64,000 bases of DNA from Synaphobranchus kaupii (Eukaryota > Chordata > Actinopteri > Anguilliformes > Synaphobranchidae): assembly GCA_029718625.1 (NCBI GenBank), contig CM056377.1, positions 96,712,998-96,776,997 of the forward strand. The letters are read 5' to 3'. Positions 13,461 through 26,400 of the stretch are shown here, in pieces (position 1 is the first letter of the stretch; each line of letters starts with the position of its first letter). The position numbers and the translations under genes were made by a program. The notes under the pieces were generated by a model. That model was not told where the DNA came from. It saw nothing but the letters and a program-made list of their open reading frames with translations, and made no database searches.

Positions 13461-14110
13461 GCGGTAATGTCAGAGAGGAGGTGAAGTCAAACACAATTAA
13501 ACAAAATGTGTATACAACAATAAAAGCATTATTTATTATTCCTTAAAAAAACACTTTCCCAGCATGATGAATGAACTGAAATGTTGACATGAATTGCAGA
13601 ATGTATATTTCTAATATTAACATACAAATACATGAAAGTTAATTTTTTTCATTTTTATACAATTTTTCAAACCATAGCCATACACTTATAAGCCCTATGA
13701 AAAGACAAAAAAATAGTTTGATAATTAATGGCAGTGCAAAGGAGTAAGTACATTTTACTTTACTCCAATGTCATTTTATATTAATATACATACAATGACA
13801 TTCTTTCTATACCAAATTGGACTTTATAACATTATATATACTTCATAATTTAGTTTTTATTACAGTAACCACTGTTCAGTATGTTTACAAAAAAGATTTC
13901 ATTAAACCGTCATACTTTTTCATCATTGATAAGAAAATATGGTCTTGCATACCAATTACATTCATTAATTTTGTTTTAATTGCAGATAACAGTACAATTT
14001 TTAAACATATACACAGTTCACCTACATTACAATCCTGCCCCACTCAGTGAAATTAAGAACAAAACAGCATGATTGTACACACACACTTAAACAAACACAC
14101 AGGGAAATTT
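13461..14110 (-). other. Probable ptprc 3' UTR, AT-rich
   Basis: AT-rich, no ORF of note. On the minus strand there are AATAAA-type signals around 13530 and, beyond the TG tract, near 13015. Which one ends the transcript cannot be told from sequence. Confidence 0.4.
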
Positions 14111-14419
14111 TCACGGCTCTACTAAACCTGAGGGACCGTTAGAGGTGTTCTCCTCAGGGGCTCTCTCAGTGGGGTTGATGGGTTCTGTGGCGTCGTCTTC
14201 GGTTGGTCTGGCAGAATCCATCTTCCCCTCTGCGTCTGCCCCCTGCTGGACGTTGTGAGCAGTGCTGGTCTCCAGCTGCCCGCAGTTTGTCGCCACTTCG
14301 CCCGTCTTCTCGTCCACCATCTCCACAGAGTCAGCTGCCGAGGCAGGGCTTGGCTTCACTTCCCCATTCTGAGCGGGGAACGCCCTCTCCACCACATCGT
14401 ACAGGAACTGGTAATGTTC
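14111..14419 (-). CDS. ptprc: ptprc last coding exon and C-terminal tail
   Basis: A 309-nt exon including the stop. [22 protein letters not shown] matches human [22 protein letters not shown]. The tail is hydrophilic and Glu/Thr/Pro-rich, ending [10 protein letters not shown]. Acceptor cttcccag. It is separated from the previous exon by a 2.9-kb intron carrying a DIRS element. Confidence 0.97.
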   Translation of the reverse strand, partial: EHYQFLYDVVERAFPAQNGEVKPSPASAADSVEMVDEKTGEVATNCGQLETSTAHNVQQGADAEGKMDSARPTEDDATEPINPTERAPEENTSNGPSGLVEP

Positions 14420-17400
14420 CTGGGAAGGGGGGATGTGCACAACATGAGTGTAGATTCAAAATATTTTATTTCTTTCTATTTTATTAGGGTTTTTTCAGCT
14501 TTACAGACAAAGGTCACGCGGCTGCATTCAAACCGCCAAAGCGGCTCGCAATGAGCACGTGGACGGTGCTCTACAGGCTATGCCATGAGACACCCTGTAA
14601 TGCCGGATAATGTAATAATGAACGGTTATGGCTGTAACCATGTTCTATGAGTTCCGGGATGACCATTAGGGTCGTCAATTTGGATGGCCTTCTGGGGCCA
14701 GATGCATTGAGACTCTTATACCAGAATTACGTCATTACATGACCCCCGCGTAGTGACGTAATTCCTCCCATATGGGGGGGGGGGGGGAAACTGCGGAAGT
14801 CCTTGGAACAATCTTTTCACCCTTAAAAGGTCCCTAATGATCATCCGGAACTCATAGAACATGGTTACAGCCATAACCGTTCATTCTATTTCGTTCCTTA
14901 TACCATTAGGGTCGTCAATATGAATGACTTAATACCCAAAGTGTCAGGAGGGACCATCATCCTTACATGGATGCCAAGGCTGCAGGCAAGATGGTTGCAC
15001 CGACCATTGAGCCTGGCATCACATTGTGATAAAACCTTGTAAATGTGCAGGCGGACGCCCACGTCGCCGCTTCACAATTTCTTTAAGAGGTATGCCTTCC
15101 AGGCCTTCCCATGAGGTAGCCATACTTCTGGTGGATTAGCCCTGGATATCAATAGGCAAGGGTTTAGCACTAGCCTCATAGGCCGTGGCTATTGCCTTCA
15201 CTACCCATCAGGAGAGGCTTTGACCCGAGAGCGCCTTCCCTTTAGTCTTGCCGTAGCAGACAAAGAGTTGCCCTGTACGTCTGAAGGAAGCGGTAGCTTT
15301 GACGTAGCGTCGCAGCGCATGCACTGGACATATCAGGTGTGAGTCCCGCAGGTCCTCGCCTGGCGGGGGGCGAAGCACCGCAAGCACGATCGGCTGGTTG
15401 ATGTGAAATGCCGGAACGATTTTGGGCAGGAACGATGGATTAGGCCGCAATGTGACTCCTGAGACGGCCGGTCTCCACCTTAGACACTCTGTGCTGATGG
15501 AGAAAGCGCAGAGCTCACCAACGCGTCTTGCTGATGCCATCGCTAGCAGAAACGCCATTTTAAAAGAAAGCCACTTAAGGCTGATCGTCTCAAGAGGCTC
15601 ATAGGGCTGAACCATGAGCGCTCTCAGCACCAAGGAGATCCCAGGAGGGAGCTACCAGTGACCTCGCAGGTCTCAGCCACCGGGCACCCTTCAGGAACCT
15701 GCTGACAAGGTAATGGCTCTCTGCAGGCTTGTTATGTACCCAGGCATGCCTGCTGGATATGGCAGCCGCATAGGTTTTCAGTGTGCTGGCTGCTTTCCCG
15801 TTATCAAGTAAGGACTGTAAAAAGTCCAATAGTACTGGGATTGGACAGTGTACGGGGTCCTCACCTTCCCTTAAGGCCCATGTGCTAAATAGCTGCCACA
15901 TATACCCATAGGCCCTCCTCGTAGAGGGGGCTCTGGAGGTCAGTAGCGTTCACTGGACGGGGGAGCCTCACTCCGTTATCGAAGGTTCGGGCTCCTCAGT
16001 GGCTATATCCAGAGACTCATCATGTTTAGCCGAGCTTGCCAACAGTGCCTCTCTTTTGGGATAACAGATCCTCCCGAACCTGAATTTTCCAGGGTGGGTC
16101 GCAAACAAGGCAGAGGACCGTGGGAAACCAGGGTTTCATTGGCCATCTGGGGTCTACCAGCAGGAGCTTGTGGTGGCTCGTGCGGAGCCTGTGCAGAGTC
16201 GCATTGATCAACAACTCGGGTGGAAACGTGTATAGCAGGCCGCCCGGCCATTTGTGCACTAATGCGTCTATCCCCAGGGGACTCAAATACTTCAGGGAGA
16301 ACCACTGAGGGCAATGAGTAGACTCTTGAGAGGCGAACAGGTCTGTTTGAGCACGACCGAAGCGTCACCATATCTCCTCCACCACCTCAGGGTGGAGACG
16401 CCATTCGCCGGGATGAATCCCCTGGCGAGATAGTACATCTGCTGTGCCGTTCCAAATACCTGGTAGGTTAATGGCACGCAGGGAGGTAAGTCTGGGAAGT
16501 GCCCATGTTAGCAGGCGCTGGGTCACTTCCAACGATCGGTGGGACTTTAGACCGCCCTGTTGATTTATGTGATATACTGCTGAGGCATTGTCCGACCTCA
16601 CTATCACGTTTGCCCTGTTGTACGGGCAAGAAATGTCTCAGTGCTAGAAATCCTGCTTGGAGTTCGAGCACGTTGATATTGTCCGGGACCATAACCCCTG
16701 AGCTGGGAGGTGCTGGCAGGGACATTACTCGGCCTAACTCACGGGTGATAAACGCAAATGCTTACAGTGACACATCGCTCAATGAGGTATTGACCTCTGC
16801 ATCAAGCATTGTCTGCGACTGCGTGAGCATTAGCCATGGCAGCAAATTACCAATTTGCACTGCTCTGGCAGCCACTCTATAAGCCTTACAGAGTAGATTG
16901 TCTGTTGCTCTGTATTGTGGCCTAGGGCAACAGGCATCTGCCCGGACCGCCTCTTCTGGGAACACTACTAATGCCGCAATGGCAGGTTCCACAGAGGGCA
17001 TTCGGTCCAGACATGGATGCAAAGGTCCTACAATCTCCATCCGATACATACCAGGGCGTGGCCAGCCTTTATTTAGCTCAAGCAAAAAAAAATTTACATT
17101 ATCAAAATTTATTACATTATCCGGTGTTACACACCCCTGTACAGCATGATTACAAAGAATATTGATTACCATATACAGTGGTTTACATTGATTGATATTT
17201 TTCTTACTTCGATTGGTCCTATGCTTACATGTTACACATGATTCAATAAATATATATAAGTAAATGTGGTGAGTGTGTAGCATGCATCGAGGTATATTTT
17301 ATTGTGGTTCTGAGATCTGCACTTACAAAGCTGGCGATCATCCCCTGCCTCTCCTTGCGCAGAGCTTTGGCCACCTGGAACACATCGACCAGCTTCTCTG

Positions 17401-20400
17401 TTTCCACACTATCCAGAATGTTCCACAGGGCACAAAATATGCCCGTCCGCGATGACCCATCACTAGCGAGGACGAGAGGAAATGCTACTGATCAGCACTT
17501 AGTTTAGTTTTATTTACATGTACAAAGTAAATAGGTAAAACAGACAGTGAAATAGTAAAAAAAAAAACATGGTTATAAGGAAGAATGTGCAGGTGAGGTG
17601 AAAAACCCAAAGGGGCTTATGCAAAAAAGATATCAAAGTTATAAATGCATGTTGAGACACTTTATTTGTCTATTTCTTATATTCTGAGTTTGCTTGATAC
17701 ATAAGATAACAAAAAATAAAAATGTAACTCATGCTCTTACCCAGAGCGACTTATACAACATTTTTACATACATTTATATGGCTGCATATTTGCTGGAGCA
17801 ATTTTAGGTTAAGTGCCTTGCTCAAGGGTACACCTGCTGTGTCCTACCTGGGAATCAAACCTGCATCTTCAGGTAACAATCCCAGTTCCTTACCCATTAT
17901 ACTACATTGCCAACCTTGAACAATATTCTCTTTGTTTCAGGTAACACCCCGCCAAAAATAGCTCTGCTGCCACTTATTACTACGTAATATAAAACATAAA
18001 TACAATACACAAAGTAAAGATTGTCCAACTGAGTTTATCTATGTTTTCTCAGTCCACAGGTTATGCACTATATGTTTGGATCAAGCTCTGAACTGGCTGT
18101 GGATAATCACTCACTTGCAGTGTATTATGAGAGGCATAGTTCTCTCAGGCCTGCTGTTGCCAAAGCCACATTTCTGCTTGATGTCTTTTATTATGTCCAC
18201 CATGTCCAGGGGGTTCTCTGGGAGGTCCCGCTCAGCCCATTTCTGGTAGTGGTACTGGTACACTTTGCGACTCTCTTTCCTCTGCAGGGGCACAAGGTTA
18301 TAGGGCATTGATGTAGTATATATGTTTTTTATCAACAGGGCATAAGCTAATAGCTAATAGCTGGGTTAGCATACACATACAGTACCAGTCAAAAGTTTGG
18401 ACACACCTACTCATAGAAGGTTTTTTTTCCGTTATTTTTACTGTTTTCCACATTTTGGAATAGTAAAGACATCAAACTATGAGATAACACAAATTAAATT
18501 ATGCAAAGACCAAAAAAGTGTTAAACAAATTTGAAAAAATCTTATATTTTAGATTCTTCAAAGTAGCCACCCTTTGCCTTGATAACGGCTTTACACATTC
18601 TTGCCATTCTCTCAAACAACTTCTGTGGTAAACACAGAAAACAGGTAAACAGGTGATGCCATCATGACTCTGTATAAAAGGATATCAAAAGACTCCTGAT
18701 ATCTTATTTTCTCGTACTCCTACAAGCGATACTATAACCTCTGCATTTGAATGGATCTCTATGGGAGTTGGGGGGTGGGACTAGATTAAGCTGTAAATTA
18801 CACGGGAATAGTATGGAACCCATGGTTGGCTAAATGGCTGTAAGTCATCAAGGGTCTGAGGTATCAAACGAGCCTCAAACCATCACTCTGCTGCCAGATA
18901 TGCAGTAGATATGGATGGATCACTTTAAGGGTTGATTCTCCTGACAAATTTTACTATTGAACTCTATGTAAAAATAAGTCAGGAGAAGAAACCCTTTAAG
19001 TTAACCATCCATATCTACTGTATTTCTGGCAGCAGAGTGATGGTTTAAGGCTTGCTTGATACATCAGACCCTTGATGACTTTGAGCCATTTAGCCAACCA
19101 TGTGTTCCACACTGTTCCAGTGTAATTTAAAGCTAAATCTAGTCCCACTCCCCAATTCCCATAGAGATCCATTCAAATGCAGAGGTTATAGTATCGCTTG
19201 TAGGAGTACAAGAAAATAAGATATCAGGAGTCTTTTGATATCCTTTTATACAGAGTCATGATGGCATCACCTGTTTACCTGTTTTCTGTGTTTACCACAG
19301 AAGTTGTTTGAGAGAATAGCAAGAATGTGCAAAGCCATGATCAAGGCAAAGGGTGGCTACTTTGAAGAATCTAAAATATAAGATTTTTTAAAATTTGTTT
19401 AACAGTTTTTTGGTCTTTGCATAACTTAATTTGTGTTATCTCATAGTTTGATGTCTTTACTATTCCAAAATGTGGGAAAACAGTAAAAATAACAGAAAAA
19501 AACCTTCTATGTACATGTACTGTACTGTACATACACTACATAGTATATAGCATACACTTTTAAAAAAAGTAAAAAAGTACCACTCTCTTTGGTTTCAGAT
19601 TTATAGTTTCATGTTTTGTTATCTATTCTTTATTATTATGGGACCGAGCAGGTATCCTATTGTTTTTGTTTGGATAAAAAAAAATAAAAAAAATGTATTA
19701 GGGGACCGAGCAGCATAGCTGCCGGTACCCTATTGTTTTTGTTCGGATTCTTTTTTCTTTTTTTTTTCTCCCCTTTCACCTAAAATTCCTGTGAGCTGGT
19801 TTGGCCTAGAATCACCAAACTTGGCAGGCTTGTTGGGATTGCCAAACTCTTGGATCGTCTACATTATGACGCAGATTAATCACCTGGTGGCGCTGTAGTG
19901 CACGTAACAAATTTTGACATTGACATGCTCACTGCCGATGCCCCGTTTCACCTAGAGTCAAAAAATTTGGTATACAGGTCTCTTTGCTCATGCCGAAGAA
20001 ATTTGCCTCAAGGACCCATAAAGTCTGCCATATTGGTTTTTCTGCTAATTAGCATTTTTTGGAAAACACTTAAAATTATACTCCTCCTACAAAATTTGAG
20101 CAATTTGCACAAAACTTGGTGAGTGCACTCAGCTCACGGGCCTTCCTTAATGTATTACTTTTTCTTGACGAGCCATTTAATTTTTTTTGTGGCTTATCAC
20201 AAAAATGCTAATAATTAAAAAACCATTTCACCGAAAGTTATGAAACTTGGTCTGTTATCAGTAACATCAGGACGTGAACTCTGTAGTTGCAACCCAATAG
20301 ATCCATGTGGTGGCACTATAAAGATCCAAATATAAAAAGATCTTTAAATATAGCTGCAAGCAGCAATTCCTGGGGACCGAGCGGCATTAGCAGCATTTGT

Positions 20401-23400
20401 CAAACACAGAGACTGCAAAATGGTAGACAGCTCTAGATGGGGTTGACCCAAAAAGCAAATGTTTGTTTCTAATCAGGGCATTTGCCATTGTTGATGGTAT
20501 CTAAACCAGATCCCGTAAGGGCTTGGTTTAGATACGGAGATACGGAGCGAACGTCGCCATTGCAACTTGTTGCTCTTCTTTGTTGTTGCAGTCAACCAGT
20601 GCCGGCACTACATTCGTAAGTAACGTAAAGTATCGCTCCGCTGCCGTAATTCCACAGAGAATATAAGTCAGCACAAAGTAAAGAATTCAACGATAGTTTG
20701 ACTTCAAAAATGATGGCATAAACACTCAAAATAACCCCGATAGACTGTCGTCGTATTTTATTAGCTTTGGGTGCACTGTGGAGTGTTTAAATGCATTTGG
20801 TAGTGGATGCTATGTATTAACATAGAGTTGCGCTAGCATTAGCAACGTGTGTATATCCAAAAGAAGGGACAGCATGGAATTAGCTGAAAATGGTTTCCAT
20901 CAATCAACTACATCATGGGTAAGTCGTAATTGAGACATTATGTCCAAAATTCCGAACTATCCCTTTAAGAGACCTACTAAGTTTCATAACTTTCTGTCAA
21001 ATGGTTTTGCAATTATTAGCATTTTTGTGATAAGCCGCTCCCACTGAAAATTCATTGGCTCGTCATTTGGCTATTTCTTGACCTAACCCTTAGAAAAGTA
21101 ATGCATTAAGGAAGGCCCATGACCTGAGTGTACACACTAAGTTTCGTGAAATTGCTCTAATTTTTTAGGATGAGTTGCATTTTAAGTGTTTTACAAAAAA
21201 TGCAAATTGGTGGAAAATCCAATATGGCGGACTTAATGGGTCCTTGAGGCAAATTTGTTCATCAAGAGGAGAGGGACTTGTTGGGCATGAACAGCGGGAC
21301 TTGTACACCAAATTTTGTGACTCTAGATCAAACGGGGTGTCGGCAGTGGGTGTGTCAATGATTTTCTTATATTTGGATCTCTATAGCTGAAGAGGTCATG
21401 TTTGGATGTGACTGTTAAGAGACCTACCAAGTTTCATAACTTTCTGTCAAAATGGTTTTGGAATTATTAGCATTTTTGTAATAAGCCACGCCCACTGAAA
21501 ATTCATTGGCTCGTCATTTGGCCATTTCCTGACCTAAGTCTTAGAAAAGTAATGCATTAAGGGAGGCCTGGGACCTGAGTGCACACACCAAGTTTCATGA
21601 AAATTGCTCTAATTTTGTAGGACGAGTAGCATTTTAAGTGTTTTACAAAAAATGCTAATTAGTGAAAAATCCAATATGGCGGACTTTATGGGTCCTTGAG
21701 GCAAATTTGTTCATCATGAGGAGAGGGACCGGTTTACCACATTTTGTGACTCTAGGTGAAATGGGGTGTTGGCAGTGGCCGTGTCAATGTAAAAATTTTG
21801 TCACGTGCACTACAGCGCCACTAATTCAATCTACGTCATAATATAGAGAATCCAAGAGTTTGGCAATCCCAAGAAGCCTCCCAAGAAGAAGTTTCGTGAT
21901 TCTAGGCCAAACCAGCTCACGGGAATTTTAGGTGAAAGGGGAGAAATTTTTTTTAAATTATTTTTTTTAAAGAATCTGAACAAAAACAATAGGGTACCAG
22001 CAGCTACGCTGCTCGGTCCCCTAAACATTCACTAAAAATCACTGTTCCTTTGCAGAGATTTAAAACTTGCTACAGTGATGTACTCTTGAATGTACTCTTC
22101 TATTACTTCTCTGTCTTTTTCCTTAACCACTTGGCTGATTGTTATGAAACTTGGCAAATAGTTAGAAGTTGTCACCTTACAAGCCGTCACCAAATTTGGT
22201 GTCGATAGGTCAGTTGGTGGCGCTGTAGGGCACATGACAAAATTTTGACATTGACACGCCCACTGCCGACCCGTTGTTTGACCTAGAGTCACACAATGTG
22301 ATATACAGGTCCTTCTCCTCATGATGAACAAATTTGCCTCAAGGAACCATAAAGTCAGCCATATTGCATTTTCCGCTAATTAGCACTTTTTGTAAAACAC
22401 TTAAAATGCTACTCCACCTACAAAATTCCACCAATTTGCATGTAACTAAGGTCATGGGCCTTCCTTAATGCATTATGTCTCTAAGACTTAGGTAAAGAAA
22501 TGGCCAATTGACAAGCTAATGAATTTTCAGTGGGCGTGGCTTATCACAAAAATGCTAATAATTCCAAAACCATTTGACAGAAAGTTATGAAACTTGGCAG
22601 GTCTCTTAACAGTCACATCACAATGAGGCGCACAATGTGCACTTCATGTTAAGAATGTTCTTTTAACATAAAACAAGTTTTTTTATTGCAAAGGCTAAGA
22701 AATTTCACAATATTAACTGTTAACTGTTTGAATTATGAAGTCAGTAAGCCAACACAATCTGATACCGCAACACAAAAGTCTTATTTGGCCTGCTCATTTC
22801 TGTTAACCTGTTTTGCCCTAGTGGTTACAATCTTGGCTTTCCATGCGTGAAGTCACTGGTTTGATTCCAGCTTGGTACCAATGGCTAATGTTAATGTTTG
22901 GCAAAATTATTGTGCAAATGCTATGCTTCTTTTAATGTTATTTTCACTGTAACGAACGCCTTTTTCACTTGTACTTAAAAGACGTAAAAGGCCACCGACA
23001 TGGTCCAGTAGCATACGATAATACCGACCAACGAAAGATTTACCGCAGGTCACGTTTACACAGTTGGCTATGGGAACAAGTATCCATTTGTCAGACACAG
23101 AAAATAAAGTTTTCATGCAAAATATGATATGGTACAGAGCACGTTGCAGTAATGTAAAAAATCTATTCATAACTGTGCCATTGGCTACATGTTTTGAACT
23201 AATATTTCTTTTCAAACATTGTCACGAGTCTCAATCTCACACAAAAGCCGACAAAAATATCCGTCTATGCGTAGGCCTACCTATGTTGTCCTGTTGCGGT
23301 TTAGCGGGCAAGATTTCTTGATTAATTTGCAACAAAGAGGATGTGCACTTCAGCTCTGTTCAGGTTACGGTTTTCACACATAACACAATGTCACCATAAA

Positions 23401-26400
23401 AATAAAGTAGGCTGCTAGGAAAATTAAGAATTTACGATATTATGCAAGCCCTTACGGGATCAGGTTTAGATACCATCAACAATGGCAAAAGCCCTGATTA
23501 GAAACAAATATGTGCTTTTTGAGTTGTCTACCATTTTGCAGTCTCTGTGTTTGACAAATGCTGCTCATGCCGCTCGGTCCCTGGGAATCGCTGCTTGCAG
23601 CTATATTTATTTTTATTATTAGTAAATTAAAACAAGTCGGTTCATTTATTTGGCTGATGTCCTTCACTGGCGGGGCAGAACTTATAACAGCAAACATACA
23701 ATATACAGTATACTGTATGCCTTACATTTGCAGACGGTTTTCAAACTAAACTAACAAAATAATTTTTTAAAAATTCAAATTCCTGTAACGTAGTGCAACA
23801 CATCCAAATGAATCACAATGGTAGTTGCAACTAGCTGTGCGGTACAACAGTATCAAACATTACTATATTTTAAACGGGTCATACCTTGGTGTGCCGTATC
23901 TCAATAGAGCGGATCTTGTACGCTGGATTATTTTCACAGCTTGTAACCTCTACCTCGATGTCACCAAATAGCTTCTTCTCATCTCCCCAGTATGGTGAGC
24001 AGAACTCCTGTGAATTGCAATGTGTATTAATTCAGAGTACTGGCTATTCAGCAGCTTGTGATTTGTCGAGCTGGCTGGTGATTGGTGATGACCCACCTGT
24101 CCTCCCTCCATGCACTCAGAGAGCATGATTATGGCTTTTACTTTCTTCTGGAATATCATTTTCCAGAAATCGGTGATAGTATCTGAAAGTGGTCCCTGAG
24201 CAGCAATCAGACATCTCTGACCCCAGTAACCCTATTAGGAAAAAAGGAATACGTAATACAGAAAAACATATCAAACAACGAAAAAAAAAGAAAAAAAAAG
24301 CGCTGCTTGGATCTGTGAACGACAGGTGCTCATTGGTAAGGCAGGTCGGCAAACACTAGAGAATGAAATCCTCTGGAATACACATTTGTCCTTTTATTGC
24401 CTTGTTCTAGCCCGCTTAATAGGCTTTTTATTTTTTCACCCGGACAGAGTGCCTTGGTTTTTTTCCTTGGTGCTGCACTGAAATGTTTTTTCACCTTTTA
24501 GTTTTCTTCTTTCCTTTCCCAAGGATTCTCTCTCTCTCTCTATATCTCTCTCTCTCTCTCATTATTTTATCATAAGTATTGTGTGGTTGTTTGTTTCTGT
24601 GTTGAAATGTAGTAATGGGGAAGACATACATCAATGTAGGAAGCATTGATGTACTTTGTGGAGTCTTCATCATCCTCCTCATCAGAGGAGTATTCTTCAT
24701 CCTCGTCCTGCTCACTGTCATGGCTGTTCTCCTCCTCAAGTTTTACAAACACCCGGTTGTAATCATCTGTGTTGGGATATTTTCAGTAATTAAAAATGTT
24801 AAAGAAAGAGCAGCACTGGTAATACAACAAGCAGGTCTAGTCTGCACAGTGCTGATCTTATGTTATGATGATCTTATGATGTTAATATTGCACAACACTA
24901 CACAGTAGCAGAGGGCTCCGTTGTGTATGCATGTTAAGGCTTACATGGAATAACAGAAGAGTAACGGTTTTTTCTTCTTGTTCTCTTCATTCATTCCTGT
25001 ATTGCATGTCCTCCAGTTTCTGTACTTTGGCAGTCTCTGGATAATGTAAAAAAAGCAAAGAAAAAACAAAAAAATTGAAGAGCATTCCTGCAGATATTAA
25101 TATTAATGTGGGTTTGTAATTTGTATTTTGAATGACTTGTGACAAATTTCTAAAGCATTTTTGTTTGTGAACAGCAAAATGTTGTTCAAAATGTGAGTAA
25201 ATTATCTAAATTACTTTGCAGAATATGACCTGCGAGATGGGTATGAGTGCTTTTCTGCTGTATATTGTATTTCTATATATTAAAATGATCTTCTATTGAC
25301 TTATTGGCATCTCTGCTCTTTCTTACTGTTTCTTCACAACTGTCATTATACAGTGAAGCACAAACCAATCAATAATGAAATAAAGAATTATCCATAAATA
25401 TTGTCCTATCTACTTTCCAGGTTTGGCCTCAGAAACGTACAGTGCTGATTAAATGGCCTTTTCTAATACTGCGCTCTGTGCACCATCTTGTGAATCAAGT
25501 TTTACTCTGTGGAGGCTGACCTGGAACTCCAACTCCAGGAGAGTGAGGTCAGATGGATTGTCCTTCTGTCTTAGGGTGCTGAGAATGGAGTGGAGCTCTG
25601 AGAGGGCGATCTCTGTCTCCCCAAACTGGTTATGCTCGATGAGAGCCTGGTGTATCAGGATGTACTGAGCCTGTCAGAATGCAAACCCAGATAAGTTAGC
25701 CTGCGTGGCAGTGCGCATTTAGGCCTCATCGTCATTTACTGTGTTAACACACTTGTGGTTAGGCTGGGCGTGGTTACCTCGACTTGGACCATGAGGCACC
25801 GCTGGCGACGGAGCTTGACCACGTATCCGTAGATGTCCATCCTTCCCTCTGCCTCCAAGCCCTCCATCATGGCATCAATGCTGATGTAGGTGCCAGTGCG
25901 GCCCACTCCAGCACTATGGAGGGAGGCAAGCATGTTCACACAAACAACAGCAACTGCAAATCTATCACCACATGCTCATGTCCTGAGCCTCAAATGTGGG
26001 ATTTAACCCTTGAACAGGGCCACTACTGAGTACTTATCTACTGAGGCACACTTCAGGCAAACCAAGCAGCTGAGGGGATGGGAATTCCATCTGACACAAA
26101 GAGGTTTCAACGGTTTTGACACCATTCTCATATACCACTTGTATCAGACCTGCCATAAGGTGATCGCTTGAAGGATATCATGCGGAAATGACAGCCAGTA
26201 CCTGTCTCAGAAGTAAAAGTAAATACAAATCAGGGCCAGTGCTAGCGAGTATGTAGCGTCTGTAATTGCACCAGGGCCCTTGCTTGACAGGGGCCAGTTG
26301 AAACGGGTGGGGGTAATGCATTGGATAGCCTATATGGGCAAAATCCTTGCAACATCTATGCTTTGAATACTAATTACGCATTTTGTCTAATCAGAGAACA

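Larger units (their letters stand above)
14618..17060 (-). mobile_element. Decayed DIRS-type tyrosine-recombinase retrotransposon
   Basis: Inserted in the last intron of ptprc and read on the minus strand. A gag-like segment lies at 17050-16760 ([15 protein letters not shown]), an RNase H-like segment at 16730-16360 ([28 protein letters not shown]), and a tyrosine-recombinase region at 15900-15120 ([23 protein letters not shown], then [12 protein letters not shown] after an in-frame stop). No reverse-transcriptase block is visible between gag-like and RNase H, so it is internally deleted. The 3' end carries the inverted repeat 14618-14884. Frameshifts and stops make it non-functional. Outer limits are approximate. 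Confidence 0.8.
20349..23605. repeat. Second inverted-repeat element overlapping the first
   Basis: Terminal arms of about 170 bp: tatagctgcaagcagcaatt at 20349 and its complement ending 23605, including the motif gtttgacaaatgctgc. It contains the 450-bp direct repeats at 20969-21870 and overlaps the 19640-22022 fold-back, so the two families are nested or recombined. Confidence 0.75.

Noticed and set aside
13042..13546. Long Cys/Val-rich and His/Thr-rich ORFs on both strands
   Set aside because: They are readings of the TG/CA minisatellite.
1..14000. mir-181 cluster, which lies 3' of PTPRC in mammals
   Set aside because: I looked for the mature sequence and its complement and saw neither; it may lie outside the window.
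17463..17480. Apparent loss of the D2 catalytic Cys (reading ASDG instead of HCxDG)
   Set aside because: Those bases are intron; the acceptor is at 17463-17464 and the split codon restores HC-NDG with the exon at 18115-18281.
22808..22880. Functional tRNA gene
   Set aside because: B box mismatched and no proper acceptor stem; fits a SINE head better.
24960..24980. Programmed ribosomal frameshift at the A-run of the linker exon
   Set aside because: Restoring the frame needs a +1 shift, which the usual -1 slippery A-AAA-AAC type would not give, and CD45 is not known to use frameshifting. A homopolymer error is simpler.
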